From positions 62,001-126,000 of the forward strand of contig JAFVPD010000031.1 of the NCBI GenBank assembly GCA_017505535.1: 64,000 nucleotides of DNA, read 5' to 3'. This document shows, in pieces, positions 56,666 to 64,000 of this stretch. Source of the stretch: Muribaculaceae bacterium (GTDB taxonomy: Bacteria; Bacteroidota; Bacteroidia; Bacteroidales; Muribaculaceae). Numbering within the stretch: position 1 is the stretch's first letter; every line of letters begins with the position of its first letter. The notes under the pieces are model-generated. The model made no database searches. It was given only the letters and a program-made list of their open reading frames with translations, and was not told the origin of the DNA. A program made the position numbers and the translations under genes.

Positions 56666-56793
56666 ATTTTTTAATCTTTCTGTTTCGCTGAGGTGGCGGG
56701 GATAGAGTCCAACAGCAAATCTAAATTCTAAATTTTATCTAGGACAATATTGGTTTTATGCGCAAAAGGCTTTCGTGAATGAGAAATTTATAT

Positions 56794-56801
56794 TAATTTT
56801 G
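56794..56801 (+). promoter_or_regulatory. -7 promoter element of manA
   Basis: TAATTTTG, 49 bases before the manA start. Confidence 0.6.
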
Positions 56802-56849
56802 TCATTCCGTGCGCCGAAAATTGGCATAAAAATATTTTAACGCATAGAA

Positions 56850-57833
56850 ATGAGCAACTTAGGACCTCTGAGATTTAAACCATATTTCAAAACCGTATTG
56901 TGGGGCGGCAGTCGCATTGCCTCATTTAAAGGCGTGCCTCCACTCAATGAACCGGTGGGTGAAAGTTGGGAAATATCGGGACTTGATGGGTTTGTTTCGG
57001 TTGTATCGGAAGGCAAATATGCCGGAATGACAATTGAAGAACTCATCGCAAATTTTGGAGGAGAATTGCTCGGAAGAAAAGTACACCGCATTTATGGTAA
57101 TACATTCCCGTTGCTCATTAAATTTATCGACGCAAGCAAAGACCTTTCAATCCAAGTGCACCCCGACGACACTTTAGCACGCGAGCGCCATGGTTGTTGG
57201 GGTAAAACCGAACTTTGGTACACACTTGACCCGGAGCCCGGAGCTTACATATATTCAGGTCTTCAAGCAAGCACAACTCCCGAACAATTACAAAAGCACA
57301 TTGAGAATAACACGTTTAGCGACGTGTTGGCCAAGTTTACCCCAAATCGAGGTGATTTGTTTTACTTGCCTGCCGGGCGCATTCACAGCATCGGAGCCGG
57401 AAATCTCATTCTCGAAATACAACAAACGTCAGATATAACCTATCGCGTTTATGACTACAACCGCACCGATTTAAATGGCCGTAAACGTGAATTGCACATT
57501 GATCTCGCACTTGATGCAATCGATTTCAGAGTACACGAAGACTATATGCGCCACATTGACCCTATTGTCAATCGTGAAATAGTGCTTAAAGAATGTCCGT
57601 TTTTCACTGCCACATTATTAAGCATCGACTGCCGATTCCGTCTTCAAGTGTCGCGCTACAACTCATTCCGCATCATAATTGCAACACGTGGACATGGTGC
57701 TATCACCGACAGTTTTGGTAATGAAACGTCGTTGCGTCAAGGTGAAACACTACTCATTCCGGCAAATACTCGCTGGGTTGATATCATTCCTCACAGCGAC
57801 GACCTTGAAATCGTTACAGCCTACATTCAATAA
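56850..57833 (+). CDS. manA: Class I mannose-6-phosphate isomerase
   Basis: Zinc enzyme converting fructose 6-phosphate and mannose 6-phosphate, feeding GDP-mannose synthesis for surface glycans. The 327-residue length fits the short type I form. Conserved segments are PYFKTVLWGGSRI, the zinc-binding SIQVHPDD, WGKTELWY and the LPAGRIHSIGAGNLILEIQQ cupin motif. It starts just right of the accessory cassette. An uncharacterised gene follows after 22 bases. Confidence 0.94.
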   Translation: MSNLGPLRFKPYFKTVLWGGSRIASFKGVPPLNEPVGESWEISGLDGFVSVVSEGKYAGMTIEELIANFGGELLGRKVHRIYGNTFPLLIKFIDASKDLSIQVHPDDTLARERHGCWGKTELWYTLDPEPGAYIYSGLQASTTPEQLQKHIENNTFSDVLAKFTPNRGDLFYLPAGRIHSIGAGNLILEIQQTSDITYRVYDYNRTDLNGRKRELHIDLALDAIDFRVHEDYMRHIDPIVNREIVLKECPFFTATLLSIDCRFRLQVSRYNSFRIIIATRGHGAITDSFGNETSLRQGETLLIPANTRWVDIIPHSDDLEIVTAYIQ

Positions 57834-57855
57834 CGCCTAATTTTCATCCACAGCA

Positions 57856-58998
57856 GTGGCTCGCGTTCACCTTTTCAATCCCGAAAACGATCTTGCTCTT
57901 GCACAAGGCTCAAGCAATTATACAGCCCCACCCAATGCCGTAGCATTGCACAATGCAGGCGAGATGCTACCCATGTGGTATGCCACTGATGGTGATTATA
58001 TCATTGCTCCAAACGCTGATGCCCAATGGCTGAGGCACGTGTCTCAGCAATTTAATCTCAACATCGAAATATTCAACAACAGCAACAAATCCAACCTTAC
58101 AGAAGCTTGCCCATGGGGTTGGTCGCACGATGCTCGCCGTCAGCTGATTAAAGCCGGTGTTTCAGATTCTATTTTATATAATGATGACAAATTAAACAAA
58201 CTACGCCGACTGAGTCATCGTCACACATCACTCTTGGTGATGCAGCAACTTCAGCAACGTCTCCCCTTTTCAATTCCCCCACTACCCATTGAAGCACTCT
58301 CGCCCGACGAAGTCGTCAGCTATCGCAACACCCACAAAGGCTGCTTTATCAAATCGCCATGGTCAAGTAGCGGACGTGGAGTTTTTGATGCTTCTATGCT
58401 TTCATCAGACGAATTAATGCGTCGAGCCAACGGCATCATACGCCGACAAGGCTCTGTAATGTGTGAAGTTGCGCTTAATAAGATACAAGATTTTGCGATG
58501 CTGTTTTATAGCAACGGACAAAATGTTTCATTTATAGGATATTCATCATTTTTCACTGAACACATAGGCGCATATAGCGGGAACATCGTTGCTCCTGATA
58601 GCGAGATAAAACGCCAACTCTCCACGATGATTGATCCGAAACACCTTGACATTACTTCAAGCGTCTTATCTGAAATATTAACCGAATTTATTACCCCTCA
58701 TTACACAGGATTTTTGGGTGTTGATATGCTCATTTATCGAGACTCGAACAACCAACCATGCCTTGCACCATGCCTTGAGGTAAACTTGCGTACAACTATG
58801 GGCATTGTTGCATGGCACCTCAGCAATAGATTTCTTGCGCCAGGAAGCCTCGGCAAGATGAAAGTGGAATTCAAAAATTCACAAACCAATCTCCCTACAC
58901 CCGTCATTTACGACCATAGACTTGCGGAAGGAACAATCAATCTTGTTCCGCCCAACAATAATTTCAGCATCACGTTTGAGGCTACCCCCCAACCATGA
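57856..58998 (+). CDS. Uncharacterised ATP-grasp-like protein
   Basis: The 380-residue protein is not one I can name. The N-terminal domain (about 1-110) begins MARVHLFNPENDLALAQGSSNYTAPP, resembling the pre-ATP-grasp domain of some ligases. The region GCFIKSPWSSSGRGV (about 161-175) looks like the ATP-grasp lysine plus glycine loop, and LEVNLRTTMGIVAW (about 315-328) like the metal-binding E-x-N motif. This suggests an ATP-dependent carboxylate-amine or related ligase. It appears specific to Bacteroidales. The start is the GTG at 57856, not certain. It follows manA closely. Confidence 0.65.
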   Translation: MARVHLFNPENDLALAQGSSNYTAPPNAVALHNAGEMLPMWYATDGDYIIAPNADAQWLRHVSQQFNLNIEIFNNSNKSNLTEACPWGWSHDARRQLIKAGVSDSILYNDDKLNKLRRLSHRHTSLLVMQQLQQRLPFSIPPLPIEALSPDEVVSYRNTHKGCFIKSPWSSSGRGVFDASMLSSDELMRRANGIIRRQGSVMCEVALNKIQDFAMLFYSNGQNVSFIGYSSFFTEHIGAYSGNIVAPDSEIKRQLSTMIDPKHLDITSSVLSEILTEFITPHYTGFLGVDMLIYRDSNNQPCLAPCLEVNLRTTMGIVAWHLSNRFLAPGSLGKMKVEFKNSQTNLPTPVIYDHRLAEGTINLVPPNNNFSITFEATPQP

Positions 58999-59005
58999 TA
59001 ACCAT

Positions 59006-59593
59006 CTACCAATTCTTCAACTCAGTATAAAGTCGGTGTAGTGGAAGGCCCATTACATTATAGAAACTTCCATTTATTGCTCTCACCCCCATGCAACCAA
59101 TCCATTCTTGAATACCATAGGCTCCGGCTTTATCCATAGGTTTAAATTGGTTTACATAGAATTCAATTTCATCATTTTCTATCACTGCAAACTCAACCTC
59201 CGTCTCCACTGAAAACGACACTTGTCGGTCGATAGAACTGATTGACACTCCTGTAATTACATGATGACAATGTCCCGATAGCGCCCTCAACATATCTGAC
59301 GCCTCAGCCGGATTTAATGGTTTTCCCAAAACTTTTCCTTGATTTATCACCACAGTATCGGCAGTTATCAACAATTCATCTTGGGCCAAGTCTTTTCGAT
59401 AGGCATCGGCTTTCTTTTTTGAAAGGTATTGAGCCACCTGTTCAACGGGCAAGTCTTCGGGATAAGATTCATCTACTTCACGGCCCGGAGCAACCTCAAA
59501 ATCGATAGCTAATCGTGACAATAATTCACGTCGGCGAGGAGAAGCACTCGCAAGTAATATTTTATAACTTCTCAAATTCTCTAACACACCCAT
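59006..59593 (-). CDS. maf: Maf-like nucleotide pyrophosphatase
   Basis: Maf proteins hydrolyse non-canonical or modified nucleoside triphosphates (dTTP/UTP or m7GTP class). The 195-residue product has the opening motif LLASASPRRRELL, EDLPVEQVAQYLSKKKA, the TADTVV motif and GKPLNPAEASDMLRALSG. The ATG at 59593 is selected because it overlaps the upstream gene by a single base (TAATG). It is the last gene of a five-gene leftward unit. Confidence 0.94.
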   Translation of the reverse strand: MGVLENLRSYKILLASASPRRRELLSRLAIDFEVAPGREVDESYPEDLPVEQVAQYLSKKKADAYRKDLAQDELLITADTVVINQGKVLGKPLNPAEASDMLRALSGHCHHVITGVSISSIDRQVSFSVETEVEFAVIENDEIEFYVNQFKPMDKAGAYGIQEWIGCMGVRAINGSFYNVMGLPLHRLYTELKNW

Positions 59594-60117
59594 TACCAAC
59601 CAAAAGCATTTGCAGTTGACATCCAATCGCCACGCACTCTCATAATCTGTTCAAGCAAATCTCTTGCGACTCCATATCCACCATTGACCGGCGAGATATA
59701 TGTCGAAATCTCCTTTACATCATCAGCCGCATCGGCCGGAGCTACCGACAATCCCACCATTTTCATTGCCTCAAAATCAGGAATATCATCACCTACATAT
59801 GCGACCTCATCGGGGTGCAAATTGTGAAGAGCCATCCACTCTTTCAAAATTGGCACTTTAACCGATGCTCTCAAATATATATCCTCAATCCCAAGATTTG
59901 CAAACCTCACTCTCACGGCCTCGCTATCAGCCCCTGTAATTATAGCAATCTTATACCCTTGTTTCACTGCAAGTTGCAATGCATATCCATCTTTTATGTT
60001 CACCATACGCATTGGGATTCCATCGTGCGATAAAGGTATCGTTGAAGGCGACAAAACCCCATCAACATCAAACGCAATGGCCTTTATTAAACGTAGATCG
60101 TAATTTATTCTACTCAT
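59593..60117 (-). CDS. kdsC: KdsC-like HAD phosphatase
   Basis: Predicted 3-deoxy-D-manno-octulosonate 8-phosphate phosphatase or a close HAD-IIIA relative. The 174-residue protein shows IKAIAFDVDGVLSP (catalytic aspartates D16 and D18), VNIKDGYALQLAVKQGYKIAIITG (motif II threonine) and VAYVGDDIPDFEAMKMVG (motif III). Length and lack of a cap domain match KdsC. Kdo is needed for lipid A core. It overlaps the DUF2520 gene by 8 bases and maf by 1. Exact substrate is inferred. Confidence 0.82.
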   Translation of the reverse strand: MSRINYDLRLIKAIAFDVDGVLSPSTIPLSHDGIPMRMVNIKDGYALQLAVKQGYKIAIITGADSEAVRVRFANLGIEDIYLRASVKVPILKEWMALHNLHPDEVAYVGDDIPDFEAMKMVGLSVAPADAADDVKEISTYISPVNGGYGVARDLLEQIMRVRGDWMSTANAFGW

Positions 60118-60910
60118 CACCAAGTTTTATATATCTATTCATTATACTTTGTGACAAAATCTTATATATCTCTGCCACATCGGGTTTCAGCATAGCCAAA
60201 TGACTCTGAATCGTCTGTTTATCACCTCTACGCGCCGGACCGGTTTGAGCATCATGAGGAGACAGATTCTCGGCCTTGTTGAGGGTCACTTGCATCAGCG
60301 GGAATAGTACGCTCAAAGGGATATTCTTTTCAGAGAGAACATCTTCGGCCAATGCCCACAAATGATTGGTGAAATTACATGCCAATACCGCAGCCACATG
60401 AATGAGACGGCGGCTCTCACTATCGGCCTCACGCACCTCCGATGATAAATTTTGCGCTATGCCTCGTATTTCAGATAACGACTCCGGGGTATTCCCTTCT
60501 ATAAAAAAAGGTACAGACGAAACATCAACCGGCACGTCTCGAGAAAAAGTTTGCAACGGATACAACACACCATACCTACCGGCCTTACCTTCAAAAACTT
60601 TCGCAGCAACCGAGCCTGAAGTGTGCATCCACAACGCATCGCCACATTTTCCAGCAAGTTTATCGGCAACCATAGATATAGCATCGTCATGTACCGAAAC
60701 TATATAAATATCAGCATTCGGGTCAATATCATCAAAAGAGTCTATAGCTACACAGTTGGGAAGTTGCATCGATAAACGCCGAGCATTTTCAATCGTGCGG
60801 CTATATACTTGAGTCACATGATAATACGCTGAAAGAGATTTTGACAGATGCGTGGCAACATTGCCCGCACCAATCATCACCACTCGCCTATTTATTCCAC
60901 ATCTTTCCAT
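60110..60910 (-). CDS. Rossmann-like / DUF2520 oxidoreductase-like protein
   Basis: The 266-residue protein has an N-terminal nucleotide-binding fold (RRVVMIGAGNVATHLSKSL, glycine motif GAGNVA) and a C-terminal DUF2520 helical domain (HVAAVLACNFTNHLWALAEDVL; PQ-like KADL replaced by DAQTGPARRGD). The pairing resembles pyrroline-5-carboxylate or ketopantoate reductase-like proteins. The function is unknown. Start at the ATG at 60910; it overlaps the nitroreductase gene end by 19 bases. Confidence 0.85.
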   Translation of the reverse strand: MERCGINRRVVMIGAGNVATHLSKSLSAYYHVTQVYSRTIENARRLSMQLPNCVAIDSFDDIDPNADIYIVSVHDDAISMVADKLAGKCGDALWMHTSGSVAAKVFEGKAGRYGVLYPLQTFSRDVPVDVSSVPFFIEGNTPESLSEIRGIAQNLSSEVREADSESRRLIHVAAVLACNFTNHLWALAEDVLSEKNIPLSVLFPLMQVTLNKAENLSPHDAQTGPARRGDKQTIQSHLAMLKPDVAEIYKILSQSIMNRYIKLGDE

Positions 60911-61434
60911 GTACCAATGTGTACTTTTTCCCAAAGCAATTTGGAAGTATCACAAGGACGGCGTTCTTCATCTTTGTATCCAAATGTCATCACACACAAC
61001 ACCGGCAATGTATCAGGCATTTGCAACAACTCTTGGATATGCTCTTCAGCCGGAGTAATTCCATCGGCCATAAATCGTCCTCTCACTTGAATCCAACAAG
61101 AGCCGATGCCCAAGTCGGCAGCTTGCAACTGCATATATGCTGCAGCAATAGAGCCATCTTCTACCCATGGATCGGTCAACGTTGGGTCAACTGCCACAAC
61201 CACAGCAAAAGCCGCTTTGGCAATAGGAGCTGCTCCGGCAGGTTTACATTGACTCAATCGTTCCAACATTTCTTTATCGTCAACGACAATAAACTGCCAT
61301 GGGCGAGAGCTTTTTGATGTGGGAGCCATGAGGGCGGCCTCAAGTATAAGTCGCACATCATCGGCATTTACTTCTTGTGTTGTATAACGACGTATGCTGC
61401 GTCGGTTGACCAGCAATTCATGAAGATTTTCCAT
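60892..61434 (-). CDS. Nitroreductase-family FMN protein
   Basis: The 180-residue protein begins MENLHELLVNRRSIRRYTTQEV, the FMN-phosphate RRSIR motif of the NfsA/NfnB-like superfamily, and contains MAPTSKSSRPWQFIVVD and a DLGIGSCW segment. Such enzymes use NAD(P)H to reduce nitroaromatics, quinones or other acceptors. The natural acceptor is unknown. It is 31 bases downstream of the HU-SPOR gene, so read-through from that promoter is likely. Confidence 0.9.
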   Translation of the reverse strand: MENLHELLVNRRSIRRYTTQEVNADDVRLILEAALMAPTSKSSRPWQFIVVDDKEMLERLSQCKPAGAAPIAKAAFAVVVAVDPTLTDPWVEDGSIAAAYMQLQAADLGIGSCWIQVRGRFMADGITPAEEHIQELLQMPDTLPVLCVMTFGYKDEERRPCDTSKLLWEKVHIGTWKDVE

Positions 61435-61465
61435 AAAATATTGTTTTGAAAAATTATATGACTAT

Positions 61466-62446
61466 TTATCTACGGCACACCCAAGCGGCAGGATATTTGC
61501 TTCTGAATGTGTCATTTTTCGTTGGTTCGAGAGCTTGTGTTGCAGTAGCTCCTGTTGCGGCATAAATTCTAAATTTTCCGCTTGATTCAAGGATTTTCAA
61601 TGAGGATTCATTGCGTTCTAAGATATACTCTTCGGCAAGTTCACGCGATGCAAGCGACGCAACAATCAAACAATAGGCATCGTTTTCTTCACATCGCCAT
61701 GATTTACTTGTGGGATCAACACTTGCTACATATTCTTTAACCGATACCGTATCGGCTATGGCCACAGCTTCGGGGTCGCATGGCATAGCAATGAATAATT
61801 CAGCATCAGCTGCAGGTTCCGATATCGGGTTCACCTTTGTGGGTGCCGTAATCTTAGGTGTTGAAATTGATGCATAGCTAGCATTATCGTCCAACACTAC
61901 CGGGGTTGATAGAGTTATTCCAAGCAATATCAATAGCAACAATGATGCAGCAATACGGAACAAGCTACGACTCACCGGAACGTAAATCACATCTTTACGT
62001 TTTATGATTTCTACTTCAGGCTCTACTTGCTTTGGTTGTTCCAACTCAACAGGCAACAACGACATAAATTCGCCCATTATTGATGTTGACAATGTTGGCT
62101 CAAATACAACTGATCCATCAGATGATTTCAAAAATATACCTATGCGACCCAATGCCAACTCTCCATCTTCATCAAACTGGTGACGCAAAGCATTTACCTC
62201 TGTTGAAATTTTATTTGAAGCGGCATCATAGCTGATTTTTTCACGACGCATCACCGATGATGCTAACAACCCATCTTGATGTGATATTGAGGCATTGAAA
62301 CCGATTAATCGCGAAGGTGGCAACATCTGTCCATTTTCGGTAAACGATGCCGGCTGATACTGAGCTATAAATGCACCCCAACCAGGCACAATCACACAAT
62401 CATGATTGCGCAAGAGGTATTCGATATGTTCGCATATAGTAATCAT
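61466..62446 (-). CDS. HU/CCDC81-like and SPOR domain protein
   Basis: The 326-residue membrane protein starts with the HU-CCDC81 prokaryotic domain pair (ICEHIEYLLRNHDCVIVPGWGAFIAQ; about 1-130), followed by a basic stretch, one transmembrane segment near 170-192 (SLFRIAASLLLLILLGITLS), a proline-rich region and a C-terminal SPOR-like domain (about 250-326; CLIVASLASRELAEEYI). SPOR domains bind denuded peptidoglycan, so it probably links cytoplasmic DNA-binding-like domains to division sites. The start at 62446 is fixed by the promoter only 6 bases away. Confidence 0.88.
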   Translation of the reverse strand: MITICEHIEYLLRNHDCVIVPGWGAFIAQYQPASFTENGQMLPPSRLIGFNASISHQDGLLASSVMRREKISYDAASNKISTEVNALRHQFDEDGELALGRIGIFLKSSDGSVVFEPTLSTSIMGEFMSLLPVELEQPKQVEPEVEIIKRKDVIYVPVSRSLFRIAASLLLLILLGITLSTPVVLDDNASYASISTPKITAPTKVNPISEPAADAELFIAMPCDPEAVAIADTVSVKEYVASVDPTSKSWRCEENDAYCLIVASLASRELAEEYILERNESSLKILESSGKFRIYAATGATATQALEPTKNDTFRSKYPAAWVCRR

Positions 62447-62451
62447 TGTTG

Positions 62452-62459
62452 CAAAATTA
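62452..62459 (-). promoter_or_regulatory. -7 element of a leaderless HU-SPOR transcript
   Basis: TAATTTTG on the minus strand lies 5 bases before the ATG at 62446, implying an mRNA starting at or near the start codon. Confidence 0.65.
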
Positions 62460-62514
62460 ATCAACTTATTTCAACTAATCAAATTTCCATCAATAAAAAT
62501 ATGGTGTTAAAACA

Positions 62515-62543
62515 AAAAAAAGAGTTGATTGCTCAACTCTTTT
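62515..62543 (-). terminator. Terminator of the tRNA gene
   Basis: Minus-strand stem AGAGTTGA/TCAACTCT (62533-62540 with 62521-62528), GCAA loop, then a run of T. Confidence 0.85.
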
Positions 62544-62545
62544 TG

Positions 62546-62620
62546 TCGGGGTGAAAGGATTCGAACCTTCGACCCCCTGCTCCCAAAGCAGGTGCGCTAA
62601 CCGGACTGCGCTACGCCCCG
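62546..62620 (-). tRNA. tRNA-Pro (anticodon TGG)
   Basis: The minus strand folds as a tRNA: acceptor CGGGGCG with CACCCCG, D stem GCGC/GCGC, anticodon stem CCTGC/GCAGG with loop TTTGGGA (anticodon TGG, reads CCA), T arm GAAGG-TTCGAAT-CCTTT. The CCA end is not encoded. Acceptor pair 6-67 is C-A, a mismatch. A promoter element lies 28 bases upstream. Confidence 0.95.
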
Positions 62621-62647
62621 AATGCATGTCTTCCGACTTTTGCGATG

Positions 62648-62655
62648 CAAAGTTA
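62648..62655 (-). promoter_or_regulatory. -7 promoter element of the tRNA gene
   Basis: TAACTTTG on the minus strand 28 bases before the tRNA 5' end. Confidence 0.65.
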
Positions 62656-62831
62656 CGCATTATTTTTTTCTCTTGCAATATTTCTGCAAAATATTTGCAT
62701 TTTCTTTTTTCATATAATCAAAACTGCCATCTATCTCATTATTATTCATAGCTGTTTCGTAACATTTTGTGATATTTTTAGCCTCAAATGTTTTTTAACA
62801 TCTCAAATTTGTATTTTTCTCTTACATTATA

Positions 62832-62839
62832 TAACTTTG
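62832..62839 (+). promoter_or_regulatory. -7 promoter element of the GDPD gene
   Basis: TAACTTTG, 49 bases upstream of the ATG at 62888. Confidence 0.65.
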
Positions 62840-62887
62840 GGGGATATATCATGTTAAACCAAACTTTAAATTCTAAAACTGTATTAC

Positions 62888-64000
62888 ATGAAACGATTAA
62901 TTACGTTATTGTTTACTGTAGCAACAGTGTTGTTAGCTACAGCTCAACCCTACTTAGTAGGGCATCGTGGGAGTTATTGGGGTGTTGAAAATACCGAAGA
63001 AGCTTTTATCAATGGAGCTAAAAAGGGCTATGACTACCTTGAAACAGACATCAAAGTAACAAAAGATGGAAAATTTGTGTGTTGGCACGACGACAACCTG
63101 ACAAAGGCGTCAAGCGAACCATCTATCGCGTCTAACACTCTATCTTATCTCAAGTCACAAAAACTCACTCAAACTCGTGGTGGCGTTACCTATACCGGTT
63201 ATATTTGCACCCTTGAAGAGTATCTTGACATTTGTAAAGAATATGGAGTAGCACCTGTTATTGAATTTAAATGGGCTACCGGCATTAACTCTAACGACTG
63301 CTCAAACATTCCTGCTCTGGTTAAAATAGTAGAGGAAAAAGGGTTCCGTAACAACTGTTACATCTTCACTTCTATGCAAAAATGTTTGCAATATGTTAAG
63401 ACCAATTATCCCGACATGGAAATCATGTATCTTTGCTACGACACAGCATTTGAAAGTAGCCGTTCTTGGTGTATCTCCAACAAAGCTCACATTGGTCCGG
63501 GCATAGGTAGTGGTATCACTAAAGCGGGTGTACAAGCCTATCACGATGAAGGTTTACTGGTAAACGCTTGGTCAATCAACTCTACAAGTGATTATAAAAC
63601 ATATGGCAACTATGGTTGTGACTTCATCACTACCGACTATCTTGATCCCGAAGAACTACCAACATTATCAACCCCAACAACAATGATTGGTGGCATTAAG
63701 ACAGATAAAAACGAAGTCACTCTAACAGCAGGCGTAGGAGAATCAGTATATGCCGACATCACTGTTTCAGGGTCTAATATGGGTGGGGCCATCAGCGTTT
63801 CGTCAAGTAACTCGGCATTTACTGTCACAAACAACACAACGGTTTCATCAGGTTCTCTCAGCGGTAAAGTGCGCGTAACATTCAAGCCCTCCGCCGAAGG
63901 CGTTTCTACAGGCACTATCACTCTCAAAGGCACAACCAAAGCCGGCAAAGAAGTATCAACTACCATTGCTGTTACAGGTAAATGTGCCATCAAATTCAAC
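62888..64000 (+). CDS. Secreted glycerophosphodiester phosphodiesterase-like protein, 5' part
   Basis: An open frame from the ATG at 62888 to the window end (371 codons, incomplete). It encodes a signal peptide (MKRLITLLFTVATVLLATAQ) and a GDPD domain: VGHRGSYWGVENTEEAF with H-R-G, LETDIKVTKDGKFVCWHDDNL with catalytic Glu, Asp and His, and the late NAWSINSTSDYKTYGNYGCDFITTDY. It is followed by an Ig-like/secretory beta domain (SVYADITVSGSNMGG...) that runs off the window. It would cleave glycerophosphodiesters or phospholipid head groups. Confidence 0.9.
   Translation, partial: MKRLITLLFTVATVLLATAQPYLVGHRGSYWGVENTEEAFINGAKKGYDYLETDIKVTKDGKFVCWHDDNLTKASSEPSIASNTLSYLKSQKLTQTRGGVTYTGYICTLEEYLDICKEYGVAPVIEFKWATGINSNDCSNIPALVKIVEEKGFRNNCYIFTSMQKCLQYVKTNYPDMEIMYLCYDTAFESSRSWCISNKAHIGPGIGSGITKAGVQAYHDEGLLVNAWSINSTSDYKTYGNYGCDFITTDYLDPEELPTLSTPTTMIGGIKTDKNEVTLTAGVGESVYADITVSGSNMGGAISVSSSNSAFTVTNNTTVSSGSLSGKVRVTFKPSAEGVSTGTITLKGTTKAGKEVSTTIAVTGKCAIKFN

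Noticed and set aside
56641-56730. tRNA or tmRNA 3'-end-like remnant (GGTGGCGGGGATAGAG stretch)
   Set aside because: No matching acceptor arm, T loop or 5' half is present on either strand.
51000-56840. Prophage or conjugative element
   Set aside because: No integrase, relaxase, transposase, tra or structural phage gene is present.
1-64000. CRISPR arrays or long tandem repeats
   Set aside because: No regularly spaced repeat of 20-40 bases was seen on reading; a dedicated repeat finder was not available.

Overview
The window looks like a chromosomal segment of a gut-type Bacteroidales bacterium (phylum Bacteroidota). The signs are the promoter form TTTG-N19/20-TAnnTTTG seen upstream of most transcription units, starts without strong Shine-Dalgarno sites, a B12-dependent methylmalonyl-CoA mutase pair, a eukaryote-like (GT3) glycogen synthase beside an alpha-glucan phosphorylase, a RibBA fusion, an HU/CCDC81-SPOR protein and DUF4369-TlpA lipoproteins. 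Placement in Muribaculaceae or a neighbouring family is inference only.

Layout. 1-7.2 kb: end of a TolC-type efflux gene, a lone ECF sigma factor, rsgA, a small winged-helix protein, a TPR protein, an LptF/LptG permease and ribBA. 7.2-13 kb: a 56-codon small gene, a secreted protein of unknown role, then a leftward run glyA, flavin reductase, pyrI, pyrB and a second ECF sigma factor with a membrane partner. 13-18.6 kb: an unknown cytoplasmic protein, bcp-ispD-recG, ndk and a secreted M23/LysM peptidase. 18.9-24.8 kb: gdhA, glycogen synthase and glgP. 25-31 kb: a six-gene operon (omega-amidase-like nitrilase, iorAB, aminotransferase, aryl-CoA ligase, ACT protein) that reads as aryl-acid / aromatic amino acid interconversion. 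31-42.4 kb: envelope genes (porin-like barrel, lpxH, PAP2-barrel fusion, MATE), a secreted nuclease with a lipoprotein, a phosphoesterase-PQQ propeller protein and dnaG. 42.7-46.7 kb: mutA-mutB. 46.8-50.9 kb: an ADP-ribosylglycohydrolase, a long-chain acyl-CoA synthetase and a TlpA-like lipoprotein. 56.9-64 kb: manA and an uncharacterised ATP-grasp-like gene, a leftward operon (HU-SPOR, nitroreductase, DUF2520, KdsC-like, maf), tRNA-Pro(TGG) and the start of a secreted glycerophosphodiesterase.

The accessory part is 51.1-56.7 kb. Three tightly packed leftward genes encode a small methyltransferase-like protein with motif I but no NPPY, an Eco57I-like adenine methyltransferase, and a 960-residue GIY-YIG / SF2 helicase / SH3-like fusion. 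They form a restriction- or defence-like cassette that I cannot match to a named system. It is preceded by a well-formed promoter and a leader of about 345 nt with several strong hairpins, a 55-codon open frame whose stop codon lies inside a rho-independent terminator, and a last hairpin touching the first start codon. This leader plus cassette is the best candidate here for an undescribed regulated system.

There is no CRISPR array, integrase, transposase or rRNA operon in the window. Most transcription units end in clear hairpins with T-tracts, many of them bidirectional between convergent genes.
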